A stretch of DNA of 64,000 bases from an uncultured Desulfatitalea sp. (GCA_937868765.1 CALMNL010000006.1:186001-250000), one strand, 5' to 3'. Positions 1-8,236 are shown, counted from the first letter of the stretch. Numbers and translations: made by a program. Notes: generated from the letters alone by a model not told the origin.

Positions 1-702
1 GTTCGGCGTGCTGAACAGGATCAGCAGGCGTCGGATCAGGCCGGGCCGCTGCTCGGACCCCAGGAAGAGATCACGAAGGCGCGGGTACGGCGGCGCCGGG
101 TTTTTGCTGAAGAACATCAGATGGGGGATCAGAAAAATCGGGCGATCGCTGGCTTTCTGCAGCTCGATGAGGAACCGCAGCGGGTCTCGCTGGGCTTTGA
201 CGAAACGCCGGTAGAAACCGTGTTTTTCCACCAGGGGCAAAATGGCTGCCCGGCCGTCGAGCAACTGTTCCTGCCAGAAACCGTTCTCGTAAGGATCGAG
301 CCATTTGCGTCGGGTGATGAGCCAGTCCAGGTGGGCCAGAAGGCAGCGCGCGACCCGGCTCAAGGGCTGCAGCAGCCAGGGACGCAGGCCGAAGCCGAGC
401 TCGGGCACCGGCACTTTCTCCTGCTGATAGCGGGTATGGTAGAACAGGTACTCGAAGTGACTGCGGAACTTGATCGTATAGATCAACACCGCCTGGGCCG
501 GCAATTGACGCAGGATTTCCAGGTGGGGCCGCTCCATGGTGATGCCGTTGAAGAAGCGCTTGAGCAGCCAGCCTGCCAGCCCGCTGCGCGGGGGAAGTTG
601 AAACAGAAAATGGTTGTGGCTGCCCTTGAGCAGTCGCGATATGAATTTGCGCCAGCGGTCTCCCAAGGAGGCCTGGCCCGGAGAATTCGGTGTGGTGGAC
701 AT
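1..702 (-). CDS. plsB: Glycerol-3-phosphate acyltransferase, N-terminal part (runs off window)
   Basis: Minus-strand frame open from an ATG at 702 to the window edge, 234 codons with no stop. PlsB transfers an acyl chain to the sn-1 position of glycerol 3-phosphate at the inner membrane, the first step of phospholipid synthesis. The visible part resembles the PlsB N-terminal region: a basic start, the segment LLKRFFNGITMERPHLE, IYTIKFRSHFEYLFYHTRY, and RPIFLIPHLMFF near residue 200. The catalytic HX4D motif lies further downstream in the family and is outside the window, so activity cannot be judged. Family members are about 800 residues, so roughly a quarter is present. A long palindrome and a possible promoter lie 60-100 bases upstream. 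Confidence 0.82.
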   Translation of the reverse strand, partial: MSTTPNSPGQASLGDRWRKFISRLLKGSHNHFLFQLPPRSGLAGWLLKRFFNGITMERPHLEILRQLPAQAVLIYTIKFRSHFEYLFYHTRYQQEKVPVPELGFGLRPWLLQPLSRVARCLLAHLDWLITRRKWLDPYENGFWQEQLLDGRAAILPLVEKHGFYRRFVKAQRDPLRFLIELQKASDRPIFLIPHLMFFSKNPAPPYPRLRDLFLGSEQRPGLIRRLLILFSTPN

Positions 703-765
703 GAGCGTTCGCCTTATCGATGCATGTGTGCCGCCGGGATGGGGCCGATTCCAGCGGCACCGAAA

Positions 766-793
766 ACTATCAGAATCGATCCTCATTTGCAAA
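766..793 (-). promoter_or_regulatory. Candidate plsB promoter
   Basis: On the minus strand TTTGCA (788-793) and GATAGT (766-771) are separated by 16 bases; each matches four of six consensus positions. It would start transcription about 55 bases before the plsB ATG. The -35 half lies inside the palindrome at 777-802, as expected if that palindrome is an operator. Weak sequence evidence only. Confidence 0.35.
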
Positions 794-802
794 TGGGGAT
801 CG
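777..802. promoter_or_regulatory. 26-bp palindrome, candidate operator between plsB and 1038 gene
   Basis: An inverted repeat with a perfect 12-base core (CATTTGCAAATG, 784-795), one mismatched pair and matching CGATCC/GGATCG flanks. It lies in the divergent gap and overlaps the candidate plsB -35 element, a position typical of a repressor site. The cognate regulator is unknown. Confidence 0.45.
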
Positions 803-1037
803 GCCGGGGCCGACGGGTGGGGTTTACTGCATAAAACCCGCTGTTTTCAAGATTAAAACCACGTCTCGGGCGGCTAAAAATAGACTTGCGCCGACCAGGG
901 GCTTATGGTAATCCGAACACTCCGATAGCGATCCGCCGTAGGCTTCGAGCGCGGTCAAGACATCGGTGTTGACTTTTTTCCGGGGATTTTTTCCGTAACC
1001 TTAATGATATAGGCAAACAAAAGGAGGTGGGTGGTTT

Positions 1038-1310
1038 ATGAAAACTTTGATAGGTGGCGCAGTCGCGGCAGTCCTCGGCCTTATCGGCCTGACCGTATGG
1101 TTCCCCGCATTTCTTCAGCTTCTGGCCGGTGCCATTCCCATCATGCTCTTGCTCGGTGGCGGACTTGCCATTTACCTGGGATTCGACGAACTGAAGGATT
1201 CCTGGAAGAAGGAAGATAGCGGCGCGGCCGAAAGCGCGGACGATCCGGGAAAATACAAACAAGAGATCGATGAGCTGAAAAAAGAGATCGAGACCCTGAA
1301 GAAGGCCTAA
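1038..1310 (+). CDS. Small membrane protein with C-terminal coiled coil
   Basis: 90 residues, ATG preceded by a strong AAGGAGGTGG ribosome site. Two hydrophobic segments (about 4-25 and 29-47) rich in Gly, Ala and Leu form a helical hairpin, followed by a charged linker and a Lys/Glu heptad-like tail (about 69-90, KQEIDELKKEIETLKKA). The layout suggests an inner-membrane anchor with a cytoplasmic or periplasmic coiled coil that could self-associate. It is monocistronic, between divergent plsB and a rho-independent terminator. I do not recognise a family and assign no function. Confidence 0.7.
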   Translation: MKTLIGGAVAAVLGLIGLTVWFPAFLQLLAGAIPIMLLLGGGLAIYLGFDELKDSWKKEDSGAAESADDPGKYKQEIDELKKEIETLKKA

Positions 1311-1339
1311 GAAGCCGGCTTCAGCCCATAGCTCTTTAG

Positions 1340-1381
1340 AACCCCTTGCACCGAACGCCGTCCGGGCAGGGGGTTTTTTTA
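1340..1381 (+). terminator. Rho-independent terminator after the 1038 gene
   Basis: AACCCCTTGC (1340-1349) pairs with GCAGGGGGTT (1366-1375) apart from one G-U type pair, followed by a run of T residues. It ends the plus-strand transcript 30 bases past the stop codon. Confidence 0.8.
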
Positions 1382-1419
1382 TCCCGGCGGCCGTTTGGAC
1401 GGCAGTTTCCACCCTTTGT

Positions 1420-2103
1420 TCAGGCCCCATTCTCAATTGCCTGGACGGCCAGACGGTCGGCCCGTTCGTTGTCCGGGTGGCCGGCATGTCCCTTGACCTT
1501 CACGAAGCGCAGTTTCGCAAAAGAGGCCGCCAGGCGGCGGATCTCCTCTACCAACTCTGTATTCTTCTTGGCCTTCCACCCCTGGCTGAGCAGGCCAAGG
1601 GCATAACTGCTGTCGCTGAAAAGGATCACCGGCAACTTGCGGTTTTTAACCGCCAGCAACCCGTGGCGAATGGCCTCCAGTTCGGCGATGTTATTGGTGG
1701 CGGTGCCGAGGGCGCGCGAAATTTCCTTGTGTTTTTCTTTGTACCGCAGCACGATGCCGATACCTGCCGGGCCCGGGTTGCCGGAACAGGCGCCGTCCGT
1801 ATAGATGCAGATCGCTTCGGCGCAAGCCTCGGGGGTGACGTCGGCGGCCGATGCGGCCTTGGCGCTTCCGGTCCTGCTTTTTTTCACCGCCGGAGACTGG
1901 GGCGGTGTCTGGGATGTCCCCACCGGCGCCACGCTCTTGGGCAGCACCCGGTATTCATGGGGCTGGTCCAGCTGGTATTTGATCAGCGCCTTTCCATTCT
2001 GCAGCAGCGGCCGCTCCTGCGCGTCCACGGCCATCCACACCTTGTTGCCCTTGAATTGCATGCGCTTCCAGTGGGGGTGATCTTTCAGCGATGATTCGGT
2101 CAT
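1420..2103 (-). CDS. rnhA: Ribonuclease HI with N-terminal extension
   Basis: 227 residues. RNase HI cleaves the RNA strand of RNA-DNA hybrids using two metal ions. The C-terminal two thirds (about residue 95 on) is a typical RNase H domain with the acidic set visible: Asp in IYTDGACSGN, Glu in NNIAELEA, Asp in LFSDSSYAL and the His/Asp region KGHAGHPDNERAD. Some 90 residues precede it, with an aromatic and basic start (HPHWKRMQFKGNKVWMAV) and an Ala/Ser/Pro-rich linker. The extension does not look like the classical hybrid-binding domain. ATG 2103 is chosen over in-frame GTG 2109 because GAG lies suitably upstream. Downstream of namZ on the same strand. Confidence 0.9.
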   Translation of the reverse strand: MTESSLKDHPHWKRMQFKGNKVWMAVDAQERPLLQNGKALIKYQLDQPHEYRVLPKSVAPVGTSQTPPQSPAVKKSRTGSAKAASAADVTPEACAEAICIYTDGACSGNPGPAGIGIVLRYKEKHKEISRALGTATNNIAELEAIRHGLLAVKNRKLPVILFSDSSYALGLLSQGWKAKKNTELVEEIRRLAASFAKLRFVKVKGHAGHPDNERADRLAVQAIENGA

Positions 2104-2181
2104 GGTCACTCGTGAATGTGGAATCCAGACATTGGAACTTGGAATGCTGCTGAAAGGCTCTGAATTCCGGATTCTGAATTT

Positions 2182-3357
2182 TCAAGAATATAGATAATAA
2201 TTCCGCCGCATCCGGTCGAAGGCGTCGAGCTCTTTTTGCCATGACGCCTCCAACTCCTGGACGGGTCCCATGGATTCCAGGTGCATCCGAACCGTGTCGC
2301 TGCCCAGAATCAGGTCGATCGGCAGGCGGTCGAATTCGTACTCATACGGCGGCGGCTTCCATTGGAAGGCATCCGCGTGGCAGCGCAGGACCGCCTGGAG
2401 CAGGCGCAGGCTGCTCCCATAGGGCCGAAAATTGTCCGGGTCGGTCACATGCAGTTGAAAACCCCGGCAGGGGGTGCCTTGCCATTTGTTGCTGGTGGGT
2501 TCGAACTCCATGATCCGCAGCAAGGCCCCCGGCAGGGTCTGGCCCCCCAGGAAATCCAGGATGCCCTGGGGATCGATATAGGGTGCGCCGAACAGCTCGA
2601 AAGGCTGGGTGGTGCCCCGGCCCTCGGACACATTGGTCCCTTCCCAGATCACCTGGCCCGGATAGACCAGGGCCGACACCGGTGTGGGTATGTTGGGCGA
2701 CGGGGCCACCCAGGGCAGCCCGGTTTGGGCGAAGCCCATGGCGCGCCGCCATCCGGCCATGGGAATCACCTCCAGGCGGCAGCCGATACCGAACTCCTGA
2801 TTGAACATCAGGGCCAGTTCGCCGATGGTCATGCCGTGGCGCATGGGCAATGGATAGCGCCCCACGAACGATCGCCAGTCAGGCGCCAGGCAGTTGCCTT
2901 CCACCGCCGTCCCGCCGATGGGATTGGGACGATCGAGGACCACCACCTGTTTGTCCAACCGGCGGGCGACCTCCAGGCAGTAGGACATCGTATAGATAAA
3001 GGTATAGACCCGGGTGCCCACATCCTGGATGTCGATCAACAGGGTGTCGATGTTCGCGAACATCTCGGGGGTGGGGATGCGAGTCTGGCTGTAAAGGCTG
3101 TAGACCGGTATTTGCAGCAAGGGGTCCCGGCGATGGCCGGACTCGATCATGTTGTCCTGCTTTTCGGCGAACAGCCCGTGCTGGGGGGAAAAGAGGGTGG
3201 TCAGCCGGGGGCCGAACCGATCGAAAAGACGCTGTCGGGCATGCACCAGACGGCTGTCCACCGAGGCCGAATTGCATAACAGGCCGAGGCGCTTTTCCTT
3301 CAGCCCGGCAGGCGGTGACGCCGCCAATTGTTCCAGACCCACAATGACGTCAACCAT
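2182..3357 (-). CDS. namZ: Exo-beta-N-acetylmuramidase NamZ family (DUF1343)
   Basis: 391 residues, full length for the DUF1343/NamZ family (GH171), whose characterised members release N-acetylmuramic acid from the non-reducing end of peptidoglycan fragments. Family hallmarks include GLLCNSASV near the start, LFSPQHGLFAEKQDNM, LLIDIQDVGTRVYTFIYTM, LDRPNPIGG, EGTNVSEGRGTTQPFELFGAP and a C-terminal LD-type end. No signal peptide is evident, so a cytoplasmic role in cell-wall recycling is possible, whereas the founding Bacteroidetes and Bacillus enzymes are exported. The start is supported by GGAG five bases upstream. A candidate promoter lies at 3420-3448. Confidence 0.88.
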   Translation of the reverse strand: MVDVIVGLEQLAASPPAGLKEKRLGLLCNSASVDSRLVHARQRLFDRFGPRLTTLFSPQHGLFAEKQDNMIESGHRRDPLLQIPVYSLYSQTRIPTPEMFANIDTLLIDIQDVGTRVYTFIYTMSYCLEVARRLDKQVVVLDRPNPIGGTAVEGNCLAPDWRSFVGRYPLPMRHGMTIGELALMFNQEFGIGCRLEVIPMAGWRRAMGFAQTGLPWVAPSPNIPTPVSALVYPGQVIWEGTNVSEGRGTTQPFELFGAPYIDPQGILDFLGGQTLPGALLRIMEFEPTSNKWQGTPCRGFQLHVTDPDNFRPYGSSLRLLQAVLRCHADAFQWKPPPYEYEFDRLPIDLILGSDTVRMHLESMGPVQELEASWQKELDAFDRMRRNYYLYS

Positions 3358-3419
3358 GCGATCTCCTTGGACCGAACGCGCCGGATGGCAATACGAAAAG
3401 TTTGTCGTTATGGAACGCT

Positions 3420-3448
3420 AAGATAGTGGAACCCGAACACAAAGTAAA
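3420..3448 (-). promoter_or_regulatory. Candidate namZ promoter
   Basis: Minus-strand TTTACT (3443-3448) and TATCTT (3420-3425) with a 17-base spacer, each four of six to the sigma-70 consensus, about 65 bases before the namZ ATG and divergent from the promoter at 3460-3488. Confidence 0.45.
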
Positions 3449-3459
3449 CCTGAAAGCGC

Positions 3460-3488
3460 TTGACACCCCTCGGGGAACCCAATAGATT
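3460..3488 (+). promoter_or_regulatory. Sigma-70-type promoter of the VOR operon
   Basis: Perfect TTGACA (3460-3465), 17-base spacer, TAGATT (3483-3488, four of six). Transcription would start near 3495, about 60 bases before the first gene of the oxidoreductase operon. The best-scoring promoter in the left half by eye. Confidence 0.6.
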
Positions 3489-3555
3489 GGCGCCGTCCTC
3501 CGACCGGCTGCCATCCGGTCGGGGCAAATCAGCAAATGGATGGTGCGCTCACGGT

Positions 3556-4281
3556 ATGGCGGATACGCTGCTTCTGAATGGAATCGTGATCATCGTCGGC
3601 AACTACGGCAGCGGCAAGACCGAAGTGGCCGTCAATCTGGCGGTGGATCAGCATTCCAAGGGAAAGCAGGTGCGGTTGGCCGACCTGGACCTGGTCAACC
3701 CCTACTTCCGGACCCGGGAAGCACGCCACGCACTGACCGCGCTGGGTATCGAGGTGGTCCTGCCGGCCGAGGGGTGGCTGCAGGCCGATCTGCCGATCCT
3801 GGTTCCCCAGGTGGCGGGCATCATCCGCCGACCCGGCGACCTGGCGATCCTGGATGCAGGCGGCGACGGCGTGGGGGCCAGGGTGCTGGCTGCCTTGGGC
3901 GAAGCCTTTCGGGATACTCCCGAAGCGCCCCAGGTGCTGCAAGTGGTCAACCCGTTTCGGCCCAATACCGACACGGTGGAGCGGTGCCAGGCCATGCGCG
4001 GCGCCATCGAGGCCGCCTCGCGGCTCAAGGTGACCGGTTGGGTGGGTAATCCTCACCTGATGGACGAGACCGCCCCGGCCCACATTCAACAGGGGCATGA
4101 TCTGATGCGTGCGCTGGCCGCAGCCAGCGGTCTGCCCCTGGTGTTCATGGCGGTGGCCGATGGAATGCGGCCGGCGGTGGCAGCGGATGCCATGGCCTGC
4201 CCGATACTGACCATCCGCCGGCAGATGGTGCCCCCCTGGCGCCGCCCGACGCCGCTGCCCGGCGTCTCGATTTCGAAGTGA
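3556..4281 (+). CDS. MinD/CobQ-like P-loop ATPase next to 2-oxoacid oxidoreductase
   Basis: 241 residues. A deviant Walker A (GNYGSGKTE) near residue 12, a switch-like LADLDLVNPYFRTREAR and a second Asp segment (AILDAGGDGVG) place it in the SIMIBI/MinD-CobQ class of P-loop proteins. ATG 3556 is the most sensible start, though no clear Shine-Dalgarno precedes it; upstream in-frame ATGs would add a tail lacking similarity. It heads the operon that continues with ferredoxin and VOR subunits, so it may help assemble or regulate the oxidoreductase, for example by metal-cluster delivery. That role is inferred from context only. Confidence 0.75.
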   Translation: MADTLLLNGIVIIVGNYGSGKTEVAVNLAVDQHSKGKQVRLADLDLVNPYFRTREARHALTALGIEVVLPAEGWLQADLPILVPQVAGIIRRPGDLAILDAGGDGVGARVLAALGEAFRDTPEAPQVLQVVNPFRPNTDTVERCQAMRGAIEAASRLKVTGWVGNPHLMDETAPAHIQQGHDLMRALAAASGLPLVFMAVADGMRPAVAADAMACPILTIRRQMVPPWRRPTPLPGVSISK

Positions 4282-4299
4282 TTACAGGAGAATGAAGGC

Positions 4300-4557
4300 A
4301 TGCCCTATTGTTATCAGATTGACGTGGATCGGTGTAAGGGTTGCGGTTTGTGTGTGATGGTATGCCCCAAGAAAGTGCTCGAACTTTCCAATCAGGTCAA
4401 CACCCTGGGCTATTTTCCCGCCTATCAGGCACGGCCGGACGATTGCATCGTGTGCGCCATTTGTTGCACCATGTGTCCGGACGTCGCCATCCGCATCAGT
4501 AAAATGCCGGAGACGGAGCCCTGTGTCGGCGGCTTCCACGTCGGTTCCAAAAAGTAA
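4300..4557 (+). CDS. Ferredoxin-type delta subunit (two 4Fe-4S clusters)
   Basis: 85 residues with two complete 4Fe-4S motifs, CKGCGLCVMVCP and CIVCAICCTMCP. This is the delta (KorD/VorD-like) electron-transfer subunit that carries electrons from the thiamine-diphosphate site of 2-oxoacid oxidoreductases to soluble ferredoxin. AGGAG lies nine bases before the ATG. It sits 18 bases after the ATPase and 123 bases before the alpha subunit, in the order seen in VOR/KOR operons. Confidence 0.85.
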   Translation: MPYCYQIDVDRCKGCGLCVMVCPKKVLELSNQVNTLGYFPAYQARPDDCIVCAICCTMCPDVAIRISKMPETEPCVGGFHVGSKK

Positions 4558-4680
4558 GCAGCGTCCATGCGCCGTTGGATGCGGATGTGCAGCGGCGTCA
4601 ATCCCCTGAACGGATTATATGGAAAACCCATGGCGAGGCGGGCGTATCCCGCGTGAGCCCTGGCGAAAAGGAATCAAACC

Positions 4681-5757
4681 ATGTCCAAGGTCTTAATGAA
4701 AGGCAATGAAGCCATTGCCGAGGCAGCCATTCGGGCGGGATGCCTCAACTACTTTGCCTACCCCATCACGCCCCAGTCCGAGGTGGCCGAATATCTCTCC
4801 TGGCGCCTGCCCGAAGTCAACGGCGTCTTTCTGCAGGGCGAGAGCGAAGTGGCGGTGGGTTACATGATCTTCGGCGCGGCCGGTGCCGGCGTACGGGTCT
4901 TCACCACCTCTTCCAGCCCGGGTATCAGCCTGATGAGCGAGGCCATCAGCTACCTGTGCGGGGCCCAGTTGCCGGCCGTCTTCGTCAACATCATGCGCGG
5001 CGGGCCGGGTCTGGGCGGTATCCTGCCGTCCCAGGCCGACTATTTTCAGGCCACCAAGGGCATCGGCCACGGCGACTGCCGCCTGCTGGTCATGGCGCCG
5101 GCCAGCGTGCAGGAGGCCGTGGAGATGGTGATGACCGCCTTCCCCCTGGCCGAAAAGTACCGCAATCCGGTGATGATCCTGGGCGACGGACTCATCGGCC
5201 AGATGATGGAGCCGGTATCTTTCCCCGATCAGTTGAAGACCGAGCCGTCCAACAAGGACGACTGGGCCTCCAACGGCATGGATCACCGCAAGCGGGACAA
5301 ACGCAACCTGGTGCGCTCCCTCTTCCTGGACCCCGAGCAGCTGAACAACAACAACCTGGCGTTGCGGGCCAAGTACGAGCGCATGAAGCAGGAGGAGGTC
5401 CGCTTCGAAGCATATAACACCCAGGGGGACTACAGCGTTCTGATGGTTTCCTACGGCACCATGAGCCGGGTGTGCAAGACCGCCGCCGACATGCTCAAGG
5501 CCGAAGGCATCGAGGTGGGCCTGATCCGGCCCCAGACCCTCTTCCCCTACCCCGAAATGGCCGTGCGCGAAGCGGCCCGCAAGAGCAGCTGTCGGGCCGT
5601 GTTGAGCATCGAGATGAGCATGGGCCAGATGGTGGAGGATGTGGAACGCAGCGTCCAGGGCGCCCGGCCGGTGCAGTGGTACGGCAAGTGCGGCGGCGAT
5701 GTGCCCACCCCTGAAGAGATCATCGACCTGGTCAAGCGCACCCTGAGCCCCATGTGA
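4681..5757 (+). CDS. vorB: 2-oxoacid:ferredoxin oxidoreductase alpha subunit (VorB type)
   Basis: 358 residues. Alpha subunit of the coenzyme-A-acylating 2-oxoacid:ferredoxin oxidoreductases, which oxidatively decarboxylate 2-oxoacids (here probably branched-chain ones such as 3-methyl-2-oxobutanoate) to acyl-CoA with reduction of ferredoxin. Seen: the opening KVLMKGNEAIAEAAIRAG, YPITPQSEVAEYLS, the FLQGESEVAVGYMIFGAAGAG segment of the pyrimidine domain, TSSSPGISLMSEAISYL, and the transketolase-C-like Rossmann part (LMVSYGTMSRVCKTA). Substrate is not certain; the closely related 2-oxoglutarate enzyme shares this architecture. The beta subunit begins 16 bases downstream. Confidence 0.85.
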   Translation: MSKVLMKGNEAIAEAAIRAGCLNYFAYPITPQSEVAEYLSWRLPEVNGVFLQGESEVAVGYMIFGAAGAGVRVFTTSSSPGISLMSEAISYLCGAQLPAVFVNIMRGGPGLGGILPSQADYFQATKGIGHGDCRLLVMAPASVQEAVEMVMTAFPLAEKYRNPVMILGDGLIGQMMEPVSFPDQLKTEPSNKDDWASNGMDHRKRDKRNLVRSLFLDPEQLNNNNLALRAKYERMKQEEVRFEAYNTQGDYSVLMVSYGTMSRVCKTAADMLKAEGIEVGLIRPQTLFPYPEMAVREAARKSSCRAVLSIEMSMGQMVEDVERSVQGARPVQWYGKCGGDVPTPEEIIDLVKRTLSPM

Positions 5758-5773
5758 TCAAGGAGAGAATCCA

Positions 5774-6544
5774 ATGGCCAAGACTTTTCAAAGACCCCGC
5801 GCCATGTTCGAAGCCCACACCCACTACTGCCCCGGGTGCACCCACGGCATCATTCACCGCCTGGTGGCCGAAACCATCGACGAGTTGGAGATCCGCGGCC
5901 GCACGGTGGGCATCGCCCCGGTGGGCTGCGCGGTCATGGCATACAACTATATCGACTGCGACTTTCAGGAAGCGGCCCACGGCCGTGCCCCGGCCATGGC
6001 CACGGGCATCAAACGCGTGCGGCCGGATCTGGTGGTCTTCACCTACCAGGGCGACGGCGACCTGGCCAGCATCGGTATGGGCGAGATCGTCCATGCGGCC
6101 AACCGTGGCGAAAAATTCACCACCATTTTCGTCAACAACGCCATCTACGGCATGACCGGCGGCCAGATGGCCCCCACCACCATGCCCAATCAGCGTACCA
6201 CCACCAGTCCCTTCGGCCGCAAGACCGAAGAGGTGGGCATGCCCATCCGGGTGGCCGAGCTGCTGGCATCGCTGGTGACGCCGGGGTACATCACCCGCCA
6301 GACCGTCATCGGCCCCAAATACGTCCAGAAGGCCAAGCGCGCCATCCGCCAGGCCTTCCAGTACCAGCTGGAGAAACGTTGTTTTTCCCTGGTGGAGGTG
6401 GTGAGCACCTGCCCCACCAACTGGGGTATGACCCCCCAGGAGGCCATCCACTGGGCCGAAGAGGTGCTGCTGCCCTATTATCCCCTGGGCGATTTGAAGA
6501 CGCCCCACGACCAGTCCAAGGAGAAGCCATGCAAAGTGAAGTGA
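5774..6544 (+). CDS. vorA: 2-oxoacid:ferredoxin oxidoreductase beta subunit (TPP-binding)
   Basis: 256 residues. Binds thiamine diphosphate and magnesium: the GDGD-containing YQGDGDLASIGMGE and the metal-binding NNAIYGMTGGQMAPTT are both present, and an N-terminal HYCPGCTHGI carries conserved Cys residues. Together with the alpha subunit it forms the decarboxylating active site. AAGGAG precedes the ATG. Its last 16 bases overlap the gamma-subunit start, indicating translational coupling and a fixed stoichiometry. Confidence 0.86.
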   Translation: MAKTFQRPRAMFEAHTHYCPGCTHGIIHRLVAETIDELEIRGRTVGIAPVGCAVMAYNYIDCDFQEAAHGRAPAMATGIKRVRPDLVVFTYQGDGDLASIGMGEIVHAANRGEKFTTIFVNNAIYGMTGGQMAPTTMPNQRTTTSPFGRKTEEVGMPIRVAELLASLVTPGYITRQTVIGPKYVQKAKRAIRQAFQYQLEKRCFSLVEVVSTCPTNWGMTPQEAIHWAEEVLLPYYPLGDLKTPHDQSKEKPCKVK

Positions 6545-7068
6545 TGTTCGCCGGATTCGGCGGCCAGGGCATCCTGCTCAGCGGCAAGATTCTGGCCCAT
6601 GCCGCCATGGAAGAGGGGTATGAGGTGGCCTGGATTCCTTCCTACGGGCCCGAAATGCGCGGTGGCACGGCTTACTGCCTGGTGGTCATCAGCGACCGGC
6701 CCATCGGCTCGCCCATCATCAAGAACCCCAAGCATCTGGTGGCCATGAACCGGCCCTCCCTGGACAAATTCGCCAACGCCATCAAACCCGGCGGGGTGAT
6801 CCTGACCAACGCCTCCCTGATCCCCGGTGATTCAGGGCGCAGCGATGTAGACGAGCTGCGGGTGCCGGCCGGCGATATCGCCGCCGAAGCCGGCAGTCCC
6901 AAGGCGGCCAACATCGTGGCCCTGTCGGCCTTCGTGGCCCGGTCGGGGCTGGTTTCGCTCGATACGCTGCGGCATTGCGTCGAAGATGAATTCAGCAAGC
7001 GCCCCAATTTGATCCCCCTGAATCTCAAGGCCATGGAGGCGGGGATCGCAGCGGCCAAAAAGAGTTGA
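6529..7068 (+). CDS. vorC: 2-oxoacid:ferredoxin oxidoreductase gamma subunit
   Basis: 179 residues beginning at the ATG at 6529 with CCAAGGAG six bases upstream, inside the end of the beta gene. The opening FAGFGGQGILLSGKILAHAA is the signature of the gamma/KorC domain (POR_N-gamma), which structurally completes the CoA-binding region of the complex. Later segments (SYGPEMRGGTAYC, NIVALSAFVARSG) also fit. In a longer frame the same codons appear as the tail of a spurious 410-codon reading frame that starts inside the beta gene; the short version is the real gene. Symbol follows VOR usage and is tentative. Confidence 0.84.
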   Translation: MQSEVMFAGFGGQGILLSGKILAHAAMEEGYEVAWIPSYGPEMRGGTAYCLVVISDRPIGSPIIKNPKHLVAMNRPSLDKFANAIKPGGVILTNASLIPGDSGRSDVDELRVPAGDIAAEAGSPKAANIVALSAFVARSGLVSLDTLRHCVEDEFSKRPNLIPLNLKAMEAGIAAAKKS

Positions 7069-7089
7069 CCAGAAGAGAAACCAGGCGCC

Positions 7090-8178
7090 ATGAAACTGGA
7101 AATACCGCCATATATCCACACCATTCCCCCCTACGTCCCGGGCAAGCCCGTGGAGGAACTGGAGCGGGAATACGGCATCACCGGCTCCATCAAGCTGGCC
7201 TCCAACGAGAACCCACTGGGGCCTTCGCCCAAGGCCCTGGCCGCCCTGGCCGCCGCGTCGGCCAAGCTGCACCGCTACCCCGACGGCGCGGGGTATGAAC
7301 TGACCCGGCGCCTGGCCCGGCACCTCAGCGCCAATCCCGGACAGATCGTGCTGGGCAACGGCTCGGACGACTTGCTGGGCATGCTGGCCCGGGTGCTGTT
7401 GCAGCCCGGCGACGAAGCCATCGTGCCCGACCCGTCGTTTCTGATGTACACCATCGTGGTCCAGAGCGCGGGGGCCGTGCCGGTGAAGGTGCCCCTCAAC
7501 CAGGAACTGGCCATGGACCTGCCGGCCATGCTGGCCAAGGTCGGGCCGCGCACGCGCATGGTGTTCATCTGCAACCCCAACAACCCTACGGGCACGGCCA
7601 TCCGCCGCGAGGCCTTCGATGATTTTCTGGCTGCGCTGCCCGAGCGCGTGCTGGTGGTGGTGGACGAAGCCTATTTCGAATTCGTGCGCGACAGCGGCTG
7701 CGTCAGCGGTCTGGCCTACCTCGCCGCCCCGCGCACGGTGGTCACCCTGCGCACCTTCAGCAAAGCCTATGGACTCGCAGGGTTACGCGTGGGCTACGGT
7801 GTGATGGATACCGCCCTGGCCGAACTGCTCAACCGCGTGCGCATGCCCTTCAATGTGAATACCCTGGCCCAGGTGGCCGCTGCGGCCGCCCTGGACGATG
7901 ACGACTTCCTGAAAAAGACCCTCGCCACCGTGCACCAGGGATTGGATTTTCTCTACACCGAGCTGTCCCGGCGCGGGCTGCGTTATTATCCGAGCCAGGC
8001 CAATTTTTTCCTCATCGATGTGGGCCGGCCGGCAGACCGAGTGTTTCAGGCGCTCTTGCGCCAGGGGGTGATCGTGCGCCCCATGGGGGCCTACGGTTAT
8101 CCGGCCTTTATCCGATTGAGCGTGGGACTGCCCGAAGAGAATCGGCGTTTCCTGCGCGCCCTGGATGCGGTATTGTAA
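7090..8178 (+). CDS. hisC: Histidinol-phosphate aminotransferase
   Basis: 362 residues, usual length. A fold-type I PLP aminotransferase that converts imidazole acetol phosphate and glutamate to histidinol phosphate. Hallmarks: IKLASNENPLGPSP at the substrate entrance, GNGSDDLL binding the cofactor phosphate, CNPNNPTGT with the PLP-contacting Asn, DEAYFEF, and TFSKAYGLAGLRVGYG with the Schiff-base Lys. It starts 22 bases after the oxidoreductase operon and precedes cmk. Not clustered with other his genes, so an additional aromatic aminotransferase activity cannot be excluded. Confidence 0.9.
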   Translation: MKLEIPPYIHTIPPYVPGKPVEELEREYGITGSIKLASNENPLGPSPKALAALAAASAKLHRYPDGAGYELTRRLARHLSANPGQIVLGNGSDDLLGMLARVLLQPGDEAIVPDPSFLMYTIVVQSAGAVPVKVPLNQELAMDLPAMLAKVGPRTRMVFICNPNNPTGTAIRREAFDDFLAALPERVLVVVDEAYFEFVRDSGCVSGLAYLAAPRTVVTLRTFSKAYGLAGLRVGYGVMDTALAELLNRVRMPFNVNTLAQVAAAAALDDDDFLKKTLATVHQGLDFLYTELSRRGLRYYPSQANFFLIDVGRPADRVFQALLRQGVIVRPMGAYGYPAFIRLSVGLPEENRRFLRALDAVL

Positions 8179-8236
8179 CGGCTGTCCGTCCCACCAGGAT
8201 CTTTATCCGGATCAAGACACCACCAAAGGAGCGGCT

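Larger units (their letters stand above)
703..1037. other. Divergent intergenic region plsB / 1038 gene
   Basis: About 335 bases without a gene. It holds the palindrome and candidate plsB promoter described separately, an AT-richer stretch around 820-880, and a strong Shine-Dalgarno (AAGGAGGTGG, about 1020-1029) for the small membrane protein. I found no well-spaced promoter for the plus-strand gene and no RNA gene. Confidence 0.5.

Noticed and set aside
71-834. Both long frames 71-760 (minus) and 121-834 (plus) as genes
   Set aside because: They are other-frame shadows of plsB, which is open to the window edge in the frame ending at 702.
5836-7068. 410-codon plus-strand frame spanning beta and gamma VOR subunits
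   Set aside because: Its first 230 codons are out of frame with the beta subunit; only the part from 6529 is the real gamma subunit.
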